Part shown: positions 1 through 6,295 of the stretch, one piece after another
Layout: each line of letters starts with the position of its first letter
How positions within the stretch are numbered: position 1 is the stretch's first letter
DNA from: Alistipes sp.
Lineage (GTDB): Bacteria > Bacteroidota > Bacteroidia > Bacteroidales > Rikenellaceae
Direction: 5' to 3'
Length of the DNA: 7,414 nt
NCBI GenBank assembly: GCA_017384185.1
Contig: JAFNUH010000080.1
Coordinates: forward strand, 1-7,414
Notes under the pieces: model-generated
Seen by the model: only the letters and a program-made list of their open reading frames with translations
The model's database searches: none
Told to the model about the DNA's origin: nothing
Made by a program: the position numbers and the translations under genes

Positions 1-1
1 C

Positions 2-415
2 ACAGGTGAGAGCCAGTCACGTGGTAACAGCGGTGTATTCTTGCAGGGTATGTATGAGATTCAGATTTTGGATTGCTACGAGAACAAGACTTATACAAAC
101 GGCCAGACAGGTAGTGTTTACAAGCAGTCAACTCCTCTTGCAAACGCTATGCGTAAGCCCGGCGAGTGGAACGTTTACGACATCATCTACAACGCTCCCG
201 TATTCAACGCTGACGGCTCATACCGAGTACCTCCCACCGTTACAGTTATCCACAACGGCGTTTTGTTGCAGAACAACACTGTAATCCGTGGTACAACTGA
301 GTACATCGGTCATCCTCAGGTTAAGAAGCACGGCGCAGGTCCCATCATCCTCCAGAGCCACGGTGACCCCTCAGAGCCTATCAGCTTCCGTAACATTTGG
401 ATTCGTGAGTTGTAA
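2..415 (+). CDS. DUF1080 / 3-keto-disaccharide hydrolase family protein, C-terminal part
   Basis: The frame is open from the left edge, so this is the last 137 codons of a longer gene; the start lies outside the window. Visible motifs fit the PF06439 (DUF1080, 3-keto-disaccharide hydrolase) fold, a concanavalin-like beta sandwich: an SRGNSGVFL strand followed by YEIQILDCY near the left edge, then a GEWNVYDIIYNAP strand, and a closing GPIILQSHGDP...FRNIWIREL segment, which is the usual family ending. Members are mostly exported proteins of Bacteroidota and Planctomycetes that hydrolyse 3-keto-glycosides or act in glycan use. A signal peptide cannot be checked here. The gene ends in TAA followed immediately by TAG. 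A convergent gene follows after a shared terminator. The family call is confident; the exact substrate is unknown. Confidence 0.88.
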   Translation, partial: TGESQSRGNSGVFLQGMYEIQILDCYENKTYTNGQTGSVYKQSTPLANAMRKPGEWNVYDIIYNAPVFNADGSYRVPPTVTVIHNGVLLQNNTVIRGTTEYIGHPQVKKHGAGPIILQSHGDPSEPISFRNIWIREL

Positions 416-437
416 TAGACTTGGCACAAAAACAAAT

Positions 438-472
438 CAGCCTGCCCCGAAAGGAGCAGGCTGTTTGTTTTT
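438..472. terminator. Bidirectional intrinsic terminator between convergent genes
   Basis: Arms CAGCCTGC (438-445) and GCAGGCTG (456-463) form a perfect 8-bp stem with a 10-nt loop, followed on the + strand by TTTGTTTTT (464-472). On the minus strand the same stem is followed by ATTTGTTTTTG (437 down to about 427). It therefore has a U-tract in both directions and sits between the DUF1080 gene and the convergent NifX-like gene, serving both. Confidence 0.85.
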
Positions 473-476
473 AATC

Positions 477-830
477 CTAATGATTGCCACAGTCGTGGTG
501 GTCGCAACCCTCGCCAGAGTCGAGAATAAAACCTAAGAGGTACGACTGCACAAGTGTTTCGATGTCGCCCTTGCAGCCACGAATGACAGCGATGTCGTGC
601 TTCTGCAAGACATTCTTGGCACCCTCGCCCATATTTCCTGCCAACATCACCTCTACGCCCATCTCCTTGAGCACGGCGGCGATACCCGACTTACAGCCGC
701 AGCCCTCGGGCGAAGGCAAGTTCTCACGGCTTACAATCTGACGATTCTCGATGGTAAAAATTGTATAGTGGTCACAATGACCGAAGTGGTCATCGACACG
801 AGAGTCACGTGTAGGAACTGCTATCTTCAT
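477..830 (-). CDS. NifX/NafY-type iron-molybdenum cluster-binding domain protein
   Basis: This 117-residue protein consists of a single dinitrogenase iron-molybdenum cofactor domain (PF02579 family, NifX/NafY/NifB C-terminus-like). Visible marks are the N-terminal MKIAVPT strand, the VDDHFGHC motif (residues 12-19), a GCGC pair (43-46), RGCKGD (85-90) and a C-terminal tail with Cys109, His111, His112, Cys114 and His117. The family binds FeMo-co, its precursors or other iron-sulfur clusters. No nitrogenase gene is nearby, and in Bacteroidales such stand-alone proteins have no firmly known role, so nitrogen fixation should not be inferred. The ATG at 830 gives the conserved N-terminus, and no clear Shine-Dalgarno precedes it. 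A 190-nt structured leader lies upstream (about 831-1020), with a -7 box at 1025-1032. Confidence 0.85.
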   Translation of the reverse strand: MKIAVPTRDSRVDDHFGHCDHYTIFTIENRQIVSRENLPSPEGCGCKSGIAAVLKEMGVEVMLAGNMGEGAKNVLQKHDIAVIRGCKGDIETLVQSYLLGFILDSGEGCDHHDCGNH

Positions 831-1020
831 AATATTTAGTGGTTTAAATTACATACAACAATTAACGTTTAGGTTTTACCGCTTATCACGGCATACCTTG
901 CGGTCACAGACCGCATCTACAAATCTGACCCACCCCTAAATCCCCGCCTCAGGCAGGGACTTTGGTCGCTGTAAACAGCTCCGAGGTTGCAGAACCTAAG
1001 CTCATAATATCACCTTTAGT
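831..1020 (-). ncRNA. Predicted structured 5' leader (or interspersed palindromic repeat) upstream of the NifX-like gene
   Basis: Read on the minus strand, this stretch contains several hairpins. AGGTT/AACCT (997-993 with 988-984) has a CTGC loop. GCTG/CAGC (979-976 with 971-968) has a TTTA loop. A long stem (965-952 with 948-935) has 14 columns: 11 Watson-Crick pairs, two G-U pairs and one A-A mismatch, closed by a UGA loop. TGCGGTC/GACCGCA (915-909 with 905-899) is perfect. The two G-U pairs of the long stem would be A-C mismatches on the other strand, which points to transcription on the minus strand, in line with the -7 box just upstream. No U-tract follows any stem, so it is not a terminator. 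It could be a cis-regulatory leader or a copy of a repeat family. Seen: the pairing. Inferred: any function. Confidence 0.45.
949..1005 (-). CDS. Possible 18-codon leader ORF
   Basis: An ATG at 1005-1003 (minus) opens the frame MSLGSATSELFTATKVPA and ends at TGA (951-949). It is preceded by AAAGGTGA (1017-1010), a good Shine-Dalgarno about 5 nt from the ATG, which stands out because the other genes here lack one. The stop codon is exactly the 3-nt loop of the long hairpin. After the TGA the same frame stays open for 14 more codons (GGDLGVGQICRCGL) and stops at 906-904. It might be a translated leader peptide or the remnant of a longer repeat-borne reading frame. No protein family is recognised, and translation is unproven. 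Confidence 0.3.
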   Translation of the reverse strand: MSLGSATSELFTATKVPA

Positions 1021-1024
1021 TAGG

Positions 1025-1032
1025 CAAAATTA
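1025..1032 (-). promoter_or_regulatory. Bacteroidota -7 promoter box for the leader and NifX-like gene
   Basis: The minus strand reads TAATTTTG, a perfect TAnnTTTG match. The expected -33 position (about 20 nt upstream) falls in the T-tract of the clpB terminator, where there is TTT rather than TTG. The predicted transcript start is near 1018-1021, immediately before the AAAGGTGA ribosome-binding site of the small ORF. Confidence 0.55.
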
Positions 1033-1048
1033 AGAAAACTATCGAAAT

Positions 1049-1084
1049 AAAAAAATTCCGCCCGACGGAATCCATCGGACGGAA
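1049..1084 (-). terminator. Intrinsic terminator of clpB
   Basis: On the minus strand a stem built from TTCCGTCCGA (1084-1075) and TCGGGCGGAA (1065-1056), with one U-G pair, is followed directly by seven T's (1055-1049). It lies 7 nt after the clpB stop codon. Confidence 0.9.
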
Positions 1085-1090
1085 CAAACA

Positions 1091-3694
1091 CTAATTAGAA
1101 AAGACCAATTTTTCGCCTTCGGCATCGATGCGAATAGGCTTCTCACGCACAACATCGCCTGCAAGGATTCGCTTCGAGAGGGTGTTAATCACCTCACGCT
1201 GAAGTACTCGCTTAACGGGACGGGCACCGAACAACGGGTCGTAACCCATCTGTGCAATAAGCGTGCGAGCCGAGGGTGTATATTCGAGCAAGATACCATT
1301 TTGCGCAAGCATACGGCTAATGGTAGTCATCTGAATATCAACAATCTTCTCAATATCGTGGCGAGTGAGAGGCTCGAACATTACAATCTCATCGATACGA
1401 TTCAGGAACTCGGGCTTAAGCTGCACCTTGAGCATCTCGATAACATCACGACGTGTACGCTCCACAACATCTGCAGGCAGAGCCGAGCCATCGAACGCCG
1501 CCGAGAAGTTTTCTTGGATGATGTGCGAGCCCATATTCGATGTCATAATAATTATCGTGTTGCGGAAGTCAACCGTGCGACCCTTATTATCGGTCAGGCG
1601 ACCATCGTCCAACACCTGCAACAAGATGTTAAATACATCGGGGTGAGCCTTCTCAATCTCGTCCAGCAACACAACAGAATAGGGCTTGCGGCGCACAGCC
1701 TCGGTAAGCTGACCTCCCTCATCGTAACCCACATATCCCGGAGGCGCACCCACAAGGCGTGAGACGCTGTGACGCTCCTGATACTCGCTCATATCGATGC
1801 GGGTCATCATCGAGTCGTCGTTGAAGAGAAACTCCGCCAACGCCTTCGCCAACTCGGTCTTACCCACACCCGTCGTACCGAGGAAGATAAACGAGCCGAT
1901 AGGCTTACGAGAGTCGTTCAAACCGGCACGTGAGCGTCGTACGGCATCCGAGATAACCTCGATAGCCTGCTGCTGACCCACAACACGTTTGTGCAGCTCC
2001 TCCTCCATATGGAGCAACTTCTCACGCTCCGACGAGAGCATACGCTGCACGGGGATGCCCGTCCAACGAGATACAATCTCGGCAATATCCTGCGAATCGA
2101 CCTCCTCCTTAATCATCGCATCGCCCGAAGCGGTTGTCAATCGCAACTGCTCCTGCAACGCCTCAATCTGGCGCTCAGCCTCGACAATCTTGCCGTAGCG
2201 AATCTCTGCCACACGACCATAATCGCCCGCACGCTCTGCCTGCTGCGCCTCGACCTTGAGGTGCTCGATAGAGTCCTTATTCTGCTGTATCTTCTGCAAC
2301 AAATCACGCTCGCCCTGCCACTTAGCTCTGAGTGCCGACTCCTTCGACTTCAACTCCTCAATCTCTCGTGTGAGATTCTCCACACGCTCCTCATCCTTCT
2401 CACGACGTATCGCCTCACGCTCAATCTCGAGCTGGCGGATGCGACGGTCGAGGTTGTCGATATCCTCAGGTACGGAGTTCATCTCCAGGCGCAGGTGTGC
2501 TGCCGCCTCATCGACAAGGTCGATAGCCTTATCGGGCAGGAAGCGAGAGGTGATGTAACGGTGCGAAAGCTCCACGGCAGCAATAATTGCCTCATCCTTG
2601 ATGCGCACCTGATGGTGATTCTCGTAGCGCTCCTTCAAGCCTCGCAGGATAGATATTGCATCCTCGGTTGTCGGCTCATCGACCATAACCTTCTGGAAAC
2701 GACGCTCCAGCGCCTTATCCTGCTCAAAATATTTCTGAAACTCGTCGAGCGTTGTGGCTCCGATGGTGCGCAACTCGCCACGTGCAAGGGCGGGTTTTAG
2801 GATATTTGCAGCATCCATCGCACCGCTCGACTTACCAGCACCCACAAGAGTGTGAATCTCGTCGATGAAGAGCAGAATCTCGCCATCGCTGGCAATAACC
2901 TCCTGCACAACGCCCTTCAAGCGCTCCTCAAACTCACCCTGATACTTAGCACCCGCTACCAGCGCACCCATATCGAGCGAGAAAATCAGCTTCGACTTAA
3001 GGTTTTCGGGCACGTCGCCATCCACCACACGGTGGGCGATACCCTCGGCGATGGCGGTCTTTCCGACGCCCGCCTCACCCACGAGGATAGGGTTATTTTT
3101 TGTGCGGCGAGAGAGAATCTGCAACACACGGCGAATCTCCTCGTCACGTCCTATGACGGGGTCGAGCTTGCCGTTACGAGCCATCTCGTTGAGATTTATG
3201 GCATACTTACCCAGCGCATTAAACTCCTGCGACGAGGTCTGCGAATCGACCGTATTACCCTTGCGGAACTCACGGATGGCGGCAACCAACTCCTTCTCCG
3301 AAGCACCGTTGCGCTTGAGCATATCTGCCGCAGCGCCTCGCTCGGCAACAAGAGCCAACAAAAGGTGCTCGACAGAGGCATACTTATCGTTAAAGGTGCG
3401 GGTGAAATCGACCGCACGCTGAATCATCTTCGATGTATCGGTTGAGAAATACTGCTCGCCATTACCTCCCGAAACCTTGGGCAACGACTCCACCGAGCGA
3501 CGCACCTCATCACGAAGCATAGGCACATTAACACCTACACGACCCAACAAAAAGGTCGAGAGCGAATCATCCTCCTTAATCAAAGAGAGCAATACGTGCT
3601 GAGGCTCGACAGCCTGCTGACCCGCCTCACGAGCAAGCGAAAGGGCGTTCTGTAACGCCTCCTGAGACTTGATAGTAAGTGAATTGATGTTCAT
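1091..3694 (-). CDS. clpB: ClpB, Hsp100 protein disaggregase (AAA+ ATPase)
   Basis: At 867 residues the protein matches the usual ClpB length (E. coli 857). Domains in order: Clp-N repeats (about 1-145); first AAA+ module with Walker A GEAGVGKT (206-213), pore-loop Tyr251 in [11 protein letters not shown], Walker B LLFIDE (274-279) and arginine fingers Arg331/332; the charged coiled-coil M-domain (about 409-530) that marks ClpB rather than ClpA or ClpC; second AAA+ module with Walker A GTTGVGKT (606-613), pore-loop Tyr654 in GYVGYDEGG, Walker B VVLLDE (674-679), sensor-1 region TSN (718-720), Arg766 in FLNRIDE and sensor-2 GAR (823-825). All catalytic residues are intact. The hexamer threads aggregated cytoplasmic proteins together with DnaK/DnaJ/GrpE. 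The gene is monocistronic, with terminators on both sides. No CIRCE element and no clear TAnnTTTG box lie upstream. Confidence 0.98.
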   Translation of the reverse strand: MNINSLTIKSQEALQNALSLAREAGQQAVEPQHVLLSLIKEDDSLSTFLLGRVGVNVPMLRDEVRRSVESLPKVSGGNGEQYFSTDTSKMIQRAVDFTRTFNDKYASVEHLLLALVAERGAAADMLKRNGASEKELVAAIREFRKGNTVDSQTSSQEFNALGKYAINLNEMARNGKLDPVIGRDEEIRRVLQILSRRTKNNPILVGEAGVGKTAIAEGIAHRVVDGDVPENLKSKLIFSLDMGALVAGAKYQGEFEERLKGVVQEVIASDGEILLFIDEIHTLVGAGKSSGAMDAANILKPALARGELRTIGATTLDEFQKYFEQDKALERRFQKVMVDEPTTEDAISILRGLKERYENHHQVRIKDEAIIAAVELSHRYITSRFLPDKAIDLVDEAAAHLRLEMNSVPEDIDNLDRRIRQLEIEREAIRREKDEERVENLTREIEELKSKESALRAKWQGERDLLQKIQQNKDSIEHLKVEAQQAERAGDYGRVAEIRYGKIVEAERQIEALQEQLRLTTASGDAMIKEEVDSQDIAEIVSRWTGIPVQRMLSSEREKLLHMEEELHKRVVGQQQAIEVISDAVRRSRAGLNDSRKPIGSFIFLGTTGVGKTELAKALAEFLFNDDSMMTRIDMSEYQERHSVSRLVGAPPGYVGYDEGGQLTEAVRRKPYSVVLLDEIEKAHPDVFNILLQVLDDGRLTDNKGRTVDFRNTIIIMTSNMGSHIIQENFSAAFDGSALPADVVERTRRDVIEMLKVQLKPEFLNRIDEIVMFEPLTRHDIEKIVDIQMTTISRMLAQNGILLEYTPSARTLIAQMGYDPLFGARPVKRVLQREVINTLSKRILAGDVVREKPIRIDAEGEKLVFSN

Positions 3695-3739
3695 AGTATT
3701 TAATTTTTTGTTGTTTCAACTCTGTTTACATCAACTCAC

Positions 3740-3752
3740 GCAAAACCTTTGC
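3740..3752. promoter_or_regulatory. Short inverted repeat upstream of clpB
   Basis: GCAAA-ACC-TTTGC is a 5-bp inverted repeat with a 3-nt centre, 46-58 nt upstream of the clpB ATG. A second short one, GTTG-TTT-CAAC, lies at 3710-3720. Either could be an operator half-pair or chance; no known heat-shock operator matches. The clpB promoter must lie between the glpT terminator and 3694, but no convincing -7 box was found (the nearest partial match on the minus strand is AGGTTTTG, overlapping this repeat). Confidence 0.2.
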
Positions 3753-3801
3753 CACAAGCCCAAATCGGACATTGATACGCAAATATGGCATACTATGGCA
3801 G

Positions 3802-3841
3802 AAAAAAATGCCACAACAAGACATTTTGTCCTGCTGTGGCA
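3802..3841 (-). terminator. Strong intrinsic terminator of glpT
   Basis: On the minus strand TGCCACAGCAGGACA (3841-3827) pairs along all 15 positions with TGTCTTGTTGTGGCA (3823-3809), with two G-U pairs and an AAA loop, and is followed by seven T's (3808-3802). It lies 23 nt after the glpT stop and insulates clpB from glpT transcription. Confidence 0.95.
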
Positions 3842-3864
3842 GTGAGTATAGTTCTTATAAAGAT

Positions 3865-5277
3865 TTATTTCTGCTGCAAACGCTCACGCATAACCTGGTA
3901 CTCCTTACGCCAAGTAATCATACTGATAACCATAGCCGACAAAGCACCTACGACAAACATACAGAAGATAGCGTTCCAACCCAGAGAGCTACCAGCTACC
4001 TGACCTACAACAATCTTCGAGAGGATAGCATCACCCAACAAATAACCGAACAGACCTACGAAGCCCGCTGCTGTACCTGCTGCATTCTTCGGCACGAAGC
4101 TCAGAGCCTGGATACCAATCAATGCGATAGGACCGTAGATTGAGAAACCTGACATCGACAATGCGCAGTAAACAATAGTGTTAATCGACTCCAAGCCGAG
4201 CAGAGATGCAACCGCCTCAGCCTGCCAATAGAGCGTAACGCCGAGCGTTACCATCGCCAAGTACAACACCACAACCGGAGCACAACGACCCTGGAAGAAG
4301 CGTGACGAAATCCAACCGCAGATGATTGTTCCCGGAATACCCGAATACTCGTAGAGTGAGAATGCAAAACGGCTCTCCAACGAGGTCATAAGACCTGTCT
4401 CCTGGAGGTATGTGGGTGACCAGTCGCTGATACCGTAGCGCACGAAATATACGAATACGTTAGCGAAGGCAATCAACCAAAGCAGATGATTCTTAAATAC
4501 ATAGTCCACAAACAAGCGACGGAAAGGAATCTTTGTCTCCTCGCCCTTAGCAGCCTTGCGGCTTGAGTAGTCGTTGCGATACTCCTCGATTGAGGGTAGA
4601 CCGCACGACTCGGGCGTATCACGCAAAGCCCACCAGCAGAAGCCTGCAACACACAACGCCACCGCAGCGGGGAAGATAAATGCCGCACGCCAGCTCTCGG
4701 CGATACCCATAGAGGCAAAGACAATCACACCTGCCGATGCCAAGAGAGCCAAAGTACCAGAACCTGTATTGTGCGATGTATTCCAGATTGACATCTTGAA
4801 GCTACGCTCATTCTGCGAGAACCAGTGCGCCATAATACGACCGCAGGGAGGCCAACCCATACCCGATAGCCAACCAACGACCAACATAAATGCGAAGAGG
4901 ATAGCGCCATTCACGGCAATCGACGATGAGTAGGGAATAAAACCTACGCTCATCATCACCGTAGCGGCGATAATAAGACCTACAACCAAGAATTTACGGG
5001 CATCAGAACGGTCCGAGAGGCTACCCATCAAGAACTTACTGAAGGCATAAGCAATGGGGATACCTGCCATAGCAAAACCAGCTGTCTCCTTGTCCAACAA
5101 GCCGTCAGCCATCATATCGGGAGCTGCCAACGAGAGGTTTTTGCGCACCAAATAGTAAGATGCGTATCCAAAGAAGGCTCCCAAAAATACCTTCAGACGC
5201 ATACGGCGGTACTCGCCGTCAATCTTATCTGCCGCCAAGCGAGGTTTCGGCGCAGGCGGGTTGAAAAATTCGAGCAT
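3865..5277 (-). CDS. glpT: GlpT, glycerol-3-phosphate:phosphate antiporter (OPA family, MFS)
   Basis: This 470-residue inner-membrane transporter aligns from its first residue with E. coli GlpT (452 aa): MLEFFNPPAPKPRL, FGYASYYLVRKN, FSKFLMGSLSDRS, GMGWPPCGR, LYEYSGIPGT and KNAAGTAAGFVGLFGYL. Substrate-site residues of GlpT have counterparts: Arg45 (YYLVRKN), Lys81 (FSKF), His169 (WNTSHN), Arg280 (VRYGISDWSPTY), Asp285 and Glu310. These support glycerol-3-phosphate exchange for phosphate rather than hexose-phosphate uptake by UhpT. Twelve membrane segments are expected, with a charged cytoplasmic loop around 233-255 between the two halves. The OPA signature is altered: ERSFKMS replaces the usual ERGG stretch and HNTGSG replaces HNxGGG. 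The gene is divergent from a DeoR-type regulator, ends in its own terminator and has a predicted 5' leader of about 100 nt. The ATG has no Shine-Dalgarno, only an A/T-rich stretch. Confidence 0.93.
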   Translation of the reverse strand: MLEFFNPPAPKPRLAADKIDGEYRRMRLKVFLGAFFGYASYYLVRKNLSLAAPDMMADGLLDKETAGFAMAGIPIAYAFSKFLMGSLSDRSDARKFLVVGLIIAATVMMSVGFIPYSSSIAVNGAILFAFMLVVGWLSGMGWPPCGRIMAHWFSQNERSFKMSIWNTSHNTGSGTLALLASAGVIVFASMGIAESWRAAFIFPAAVALCVAGFCWWALRDTPESCGLPSIEEYRNDYSSRKAAKGEETKIPFRRLFVDYVFKNHLLWLIAFANVFVYFVRYGISDWSPTYLQETGLMTSLESRFAFSLYEYSGIPGTIICGWISSRFFQGRCAPVVVLYLAMVTLGVTLYWQAEAVASLLGLESINTIVYCALSMSGFSIYGPIALIGIQALSFVPKNAAGTAAGFVGLFGYLLGDAILSKIVVGQVAGSSLGWNAIFCMFVVGALSAMVISMITWRKEYQVMRERLQQK

Positions 5278-5310
5278 AATAATACTATTTTTGTTTATGT
5301 AAATTCGGGT

Positions 5311-5319
5311 TTATACGCC
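5311..5319 (-). promoter_or_regulatory. Additional GGCGT half-site in the glpT leader
   Basis: The minus strand reads GGCGTATAA, resembling the two half-sites of the inverted repeat at 5360-5380 (GGCGTAGAA on plus, GGCGTGAAA on minus). It could be a secondary repressor half-site about 40 nt downstream of the main one. The resemblance is seen; the function is inferred. Confidence 0.25.
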
Positions 5320-5359
5320 TTTTCTTCACAACAATACTCACTCAAAAGGCTCTAAGCTA

Positions 5360-5380
5360 CGGCGTAGAAGTTTCACGCCG
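5360..5380. promoter_or_regulatory. Candidate operator: CGGCGT-N9-ACGCCG inverted repeat
   Basis: Perfect 6-bp arms CGGCGT (5360-5365) and ACGCCG (5375-5380) flank a 9-nt spacer. The repeat overlaps the predicted glpT transcription start (a few bases after the -7 box that ends at 5384), a typical position for a repressor site. The adjacent DeoR-type protein is the obvious candidate ligand. In RNA the same bases would form a stem-loop at the very 5' end of the glpT mRNA, which is an alternative explanation. Confidence 0.45.
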
Positions 5381-5383
5381 AAA

Positions 5384-5414
5384 CAAAAGTACTATTATTT
5401 CAAAACACAGGCAA
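5384..5414 (-). promoter_or_regulatory. glpT promoter (-33 TTG, -7 TACTTTTG)
   Basis: The minus strand has TTG (5414-5412), 20 nt of spacer, then TACTTTTG (5391-5384), a perfect TAnnTTTG. This is the best complete Bacteroidota-type promoter in the window. The start is predicted near 5377-5380, giving a leader of about 100 nt before the glpT ATG. Confidence 0.7.
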
Positions 5415-5433
5415 GTTTTTTGCGCTTTTTTCG

Positions 5434-5441
5434 TATCTTTA
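5434..5441 (+). promoter_or_regulatory. Promoter -7 box of the DeoR-type regulator gene
   Basis: TATCTTTA matches TAnnTTTG except for the last base and lies 23 nt before the ATG at 5465. No TTG is present at the expected -33 position; T-rich runs lie just upstream. It is back to back with the glpT promoter, so one bound repressor could affect both. Confidence 0.5.
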
Positions 5442-5464
5442 CACACGAATAAAATCGACGCAAG

Positions 5465-6241
5465 ATGAATATTACGGAAAGGCACGAATTTATTATGCGA
5501 GAATTGGAGAGCAAGGGCTCGGTGAGTGTAACCGAGCTATCGGTTATGCTCAACGTATCGGAGGTGACCATCAGAAAGGACCTCTCGCTACTCGAGCGCA
5601 ACAACCTGCTCTACCGTGCGCACGGCAAGGCTATCAAAATCAGCCCCTACATCAACGACCGAGACGTAAATGTCAAGGAGCATCAGTTCCCAAGCGAGAA
5701 GATTGCCATCGGCAAGCAGGCTGTCAAACTTATCGAGCCTAACGATTCGATTATTATCGCATCAGGAACAACCGTTCAGTACTTCGCACGTGAGATTAAC
5801 ACCGAGGAGTTGGGCGGACGCCTGACCGTTATCACCTCGGCTCTCAACGTGGCATCCGTTCTGTCGAAAGACCGCAACATCGAGGTTATTCAGCTGGGTG
5901 GCATTGTGCGTAGCAGCTCGCTCTCGGCAGTCGGTGGCGACGCCGAGCGACAGATGGAGAACTTCGCAGGTAGCAAGCTCTTCATCGGCGTGGATGGTCT
6001 GGATCCCGAGTATGGTCTCTCAACGACGAACCTGCTGGAGGCAAACCTCAATCGTGCTATGATTCGTGCGGCGCAGAAGACTATCGTGCTGTGCGACTCG
6101 TCAAAGTTTGGTCGCCGTGGCTTCAGCCGTATATGTGCGATAGATGACGTTGACCAGATTATTACCGATGCAGGTATTCCTCACCATATGCTGGAGGCGC
6201 TAAGCCAACGAGGTATTGAGGTTACCATTGTAGAAGTATAA
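5465..6241 (+). CDS. glpR: DeoR-family transcriptional regulator, probable glycerol-3-phosphate repressor GlpR
   Basis: This is a 258-residue protein of normal DeoR-family length (E. coli GlpR 252). The N-terminal winged helix-turn-helix (about 1-57) contains SVSVTELSVMLNVSEVTIRK (19-38), the DeoR signature. The C-terminal sugar-phosphate sensor domain has SGTT (100-103) in the phosphate-binding loop, LGGIVRS (144-150), FIGVDGLDPEYGLS (173-186) and CDSSKFGR (210-217), all standard family blocks. Divergent placement next to glpT, with shared regulatory DNA, suggests it senses glycerol-3-phosphate and represses glpT. DeoR-family assignment is firm. The specific GlpR name rests on the neighbour and general similarity, and another sugar-phosphate ligand is possible. 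No terminator follows, so some transcripts may run on into dnaX. Confidence 0.85.
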   Translation: MNITERHEFIMRELESKGSVSVTELSVMLNVSEVTIRKDLSLLERNNLLYRAHGKAIKISPYINDRDVNVKEHQFPSEKIAIGKQAVKLIEPNDSIIIASGTTVQYFAREINTEELGGRLTVITSALNVASVLSKDRNIEVIQLGGIVRSSSLSAVGGDAERQMENFAGSKLFIGVDGLDPEYGLSTTNLLEANLNRAMIRAAQKTIVLCDSSKFGRRGFSRICAIDDVDQIITDAGIPHHMLEALSQRGIEVTIVEV

Positions 6242-6280
6242 TTTATCACAATAACGTAATATACTTGCTAAAAAATTTAC

Positions 6281-6288
6281 TACCTTTG
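6281..6288 (+). promoter_or_regulatory. dnaX promoter -7 box
   Basis: TACCTTTG is a perfect TAnnTTTG match in the 54-bp gap after the regulator gene. It ends only 7 nt before the dnaX ATG, so the transcript start would fall within a few bases of the start codon. A TTG lies at 6265-6267, but the 13-nt spacing is too short for a canonical -33 element. Confidence 0.6.
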
Positions 6289-6295
6289 CAGAGTT

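Noticed and set aside
477..830. Nitrogen-fixation locus suggested by the NifX-like domain
   Set aside because: No nifHDK, nifB or nifE/N gene is present. Stand-alone proteins of this domain family occur widely in non-diazotrophs.
904..951. In-frame UGA of the small ORF as a selenocysteine codon
   Set aside because: A bacterial SECIS hairpin lies just downstream of the UGA. Here the UGA is itself the loop of the hairpin, and the downstream frame is only 14 codons with no selenoprotein motif.
831..1020. Insertion sequence remnant or CRISPR fragment in the intergenic region
   Set aside because: There is no transposase reading frame, no terminal inverted repeats with target duplication, and no regularly spaced direct repeats; the palindromes are RNA-like hairpins of differing sequence.
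1991..2800. Long plus-strand ORF (269 codons) antisense to clpB
   Set aside because: It lies entirely inside the well-supported clpB gene, is Leu/Arg-rich as expected for reverse-frame translation of that codon usage, shows no domain, and has no promoter or ribosome-binding site.
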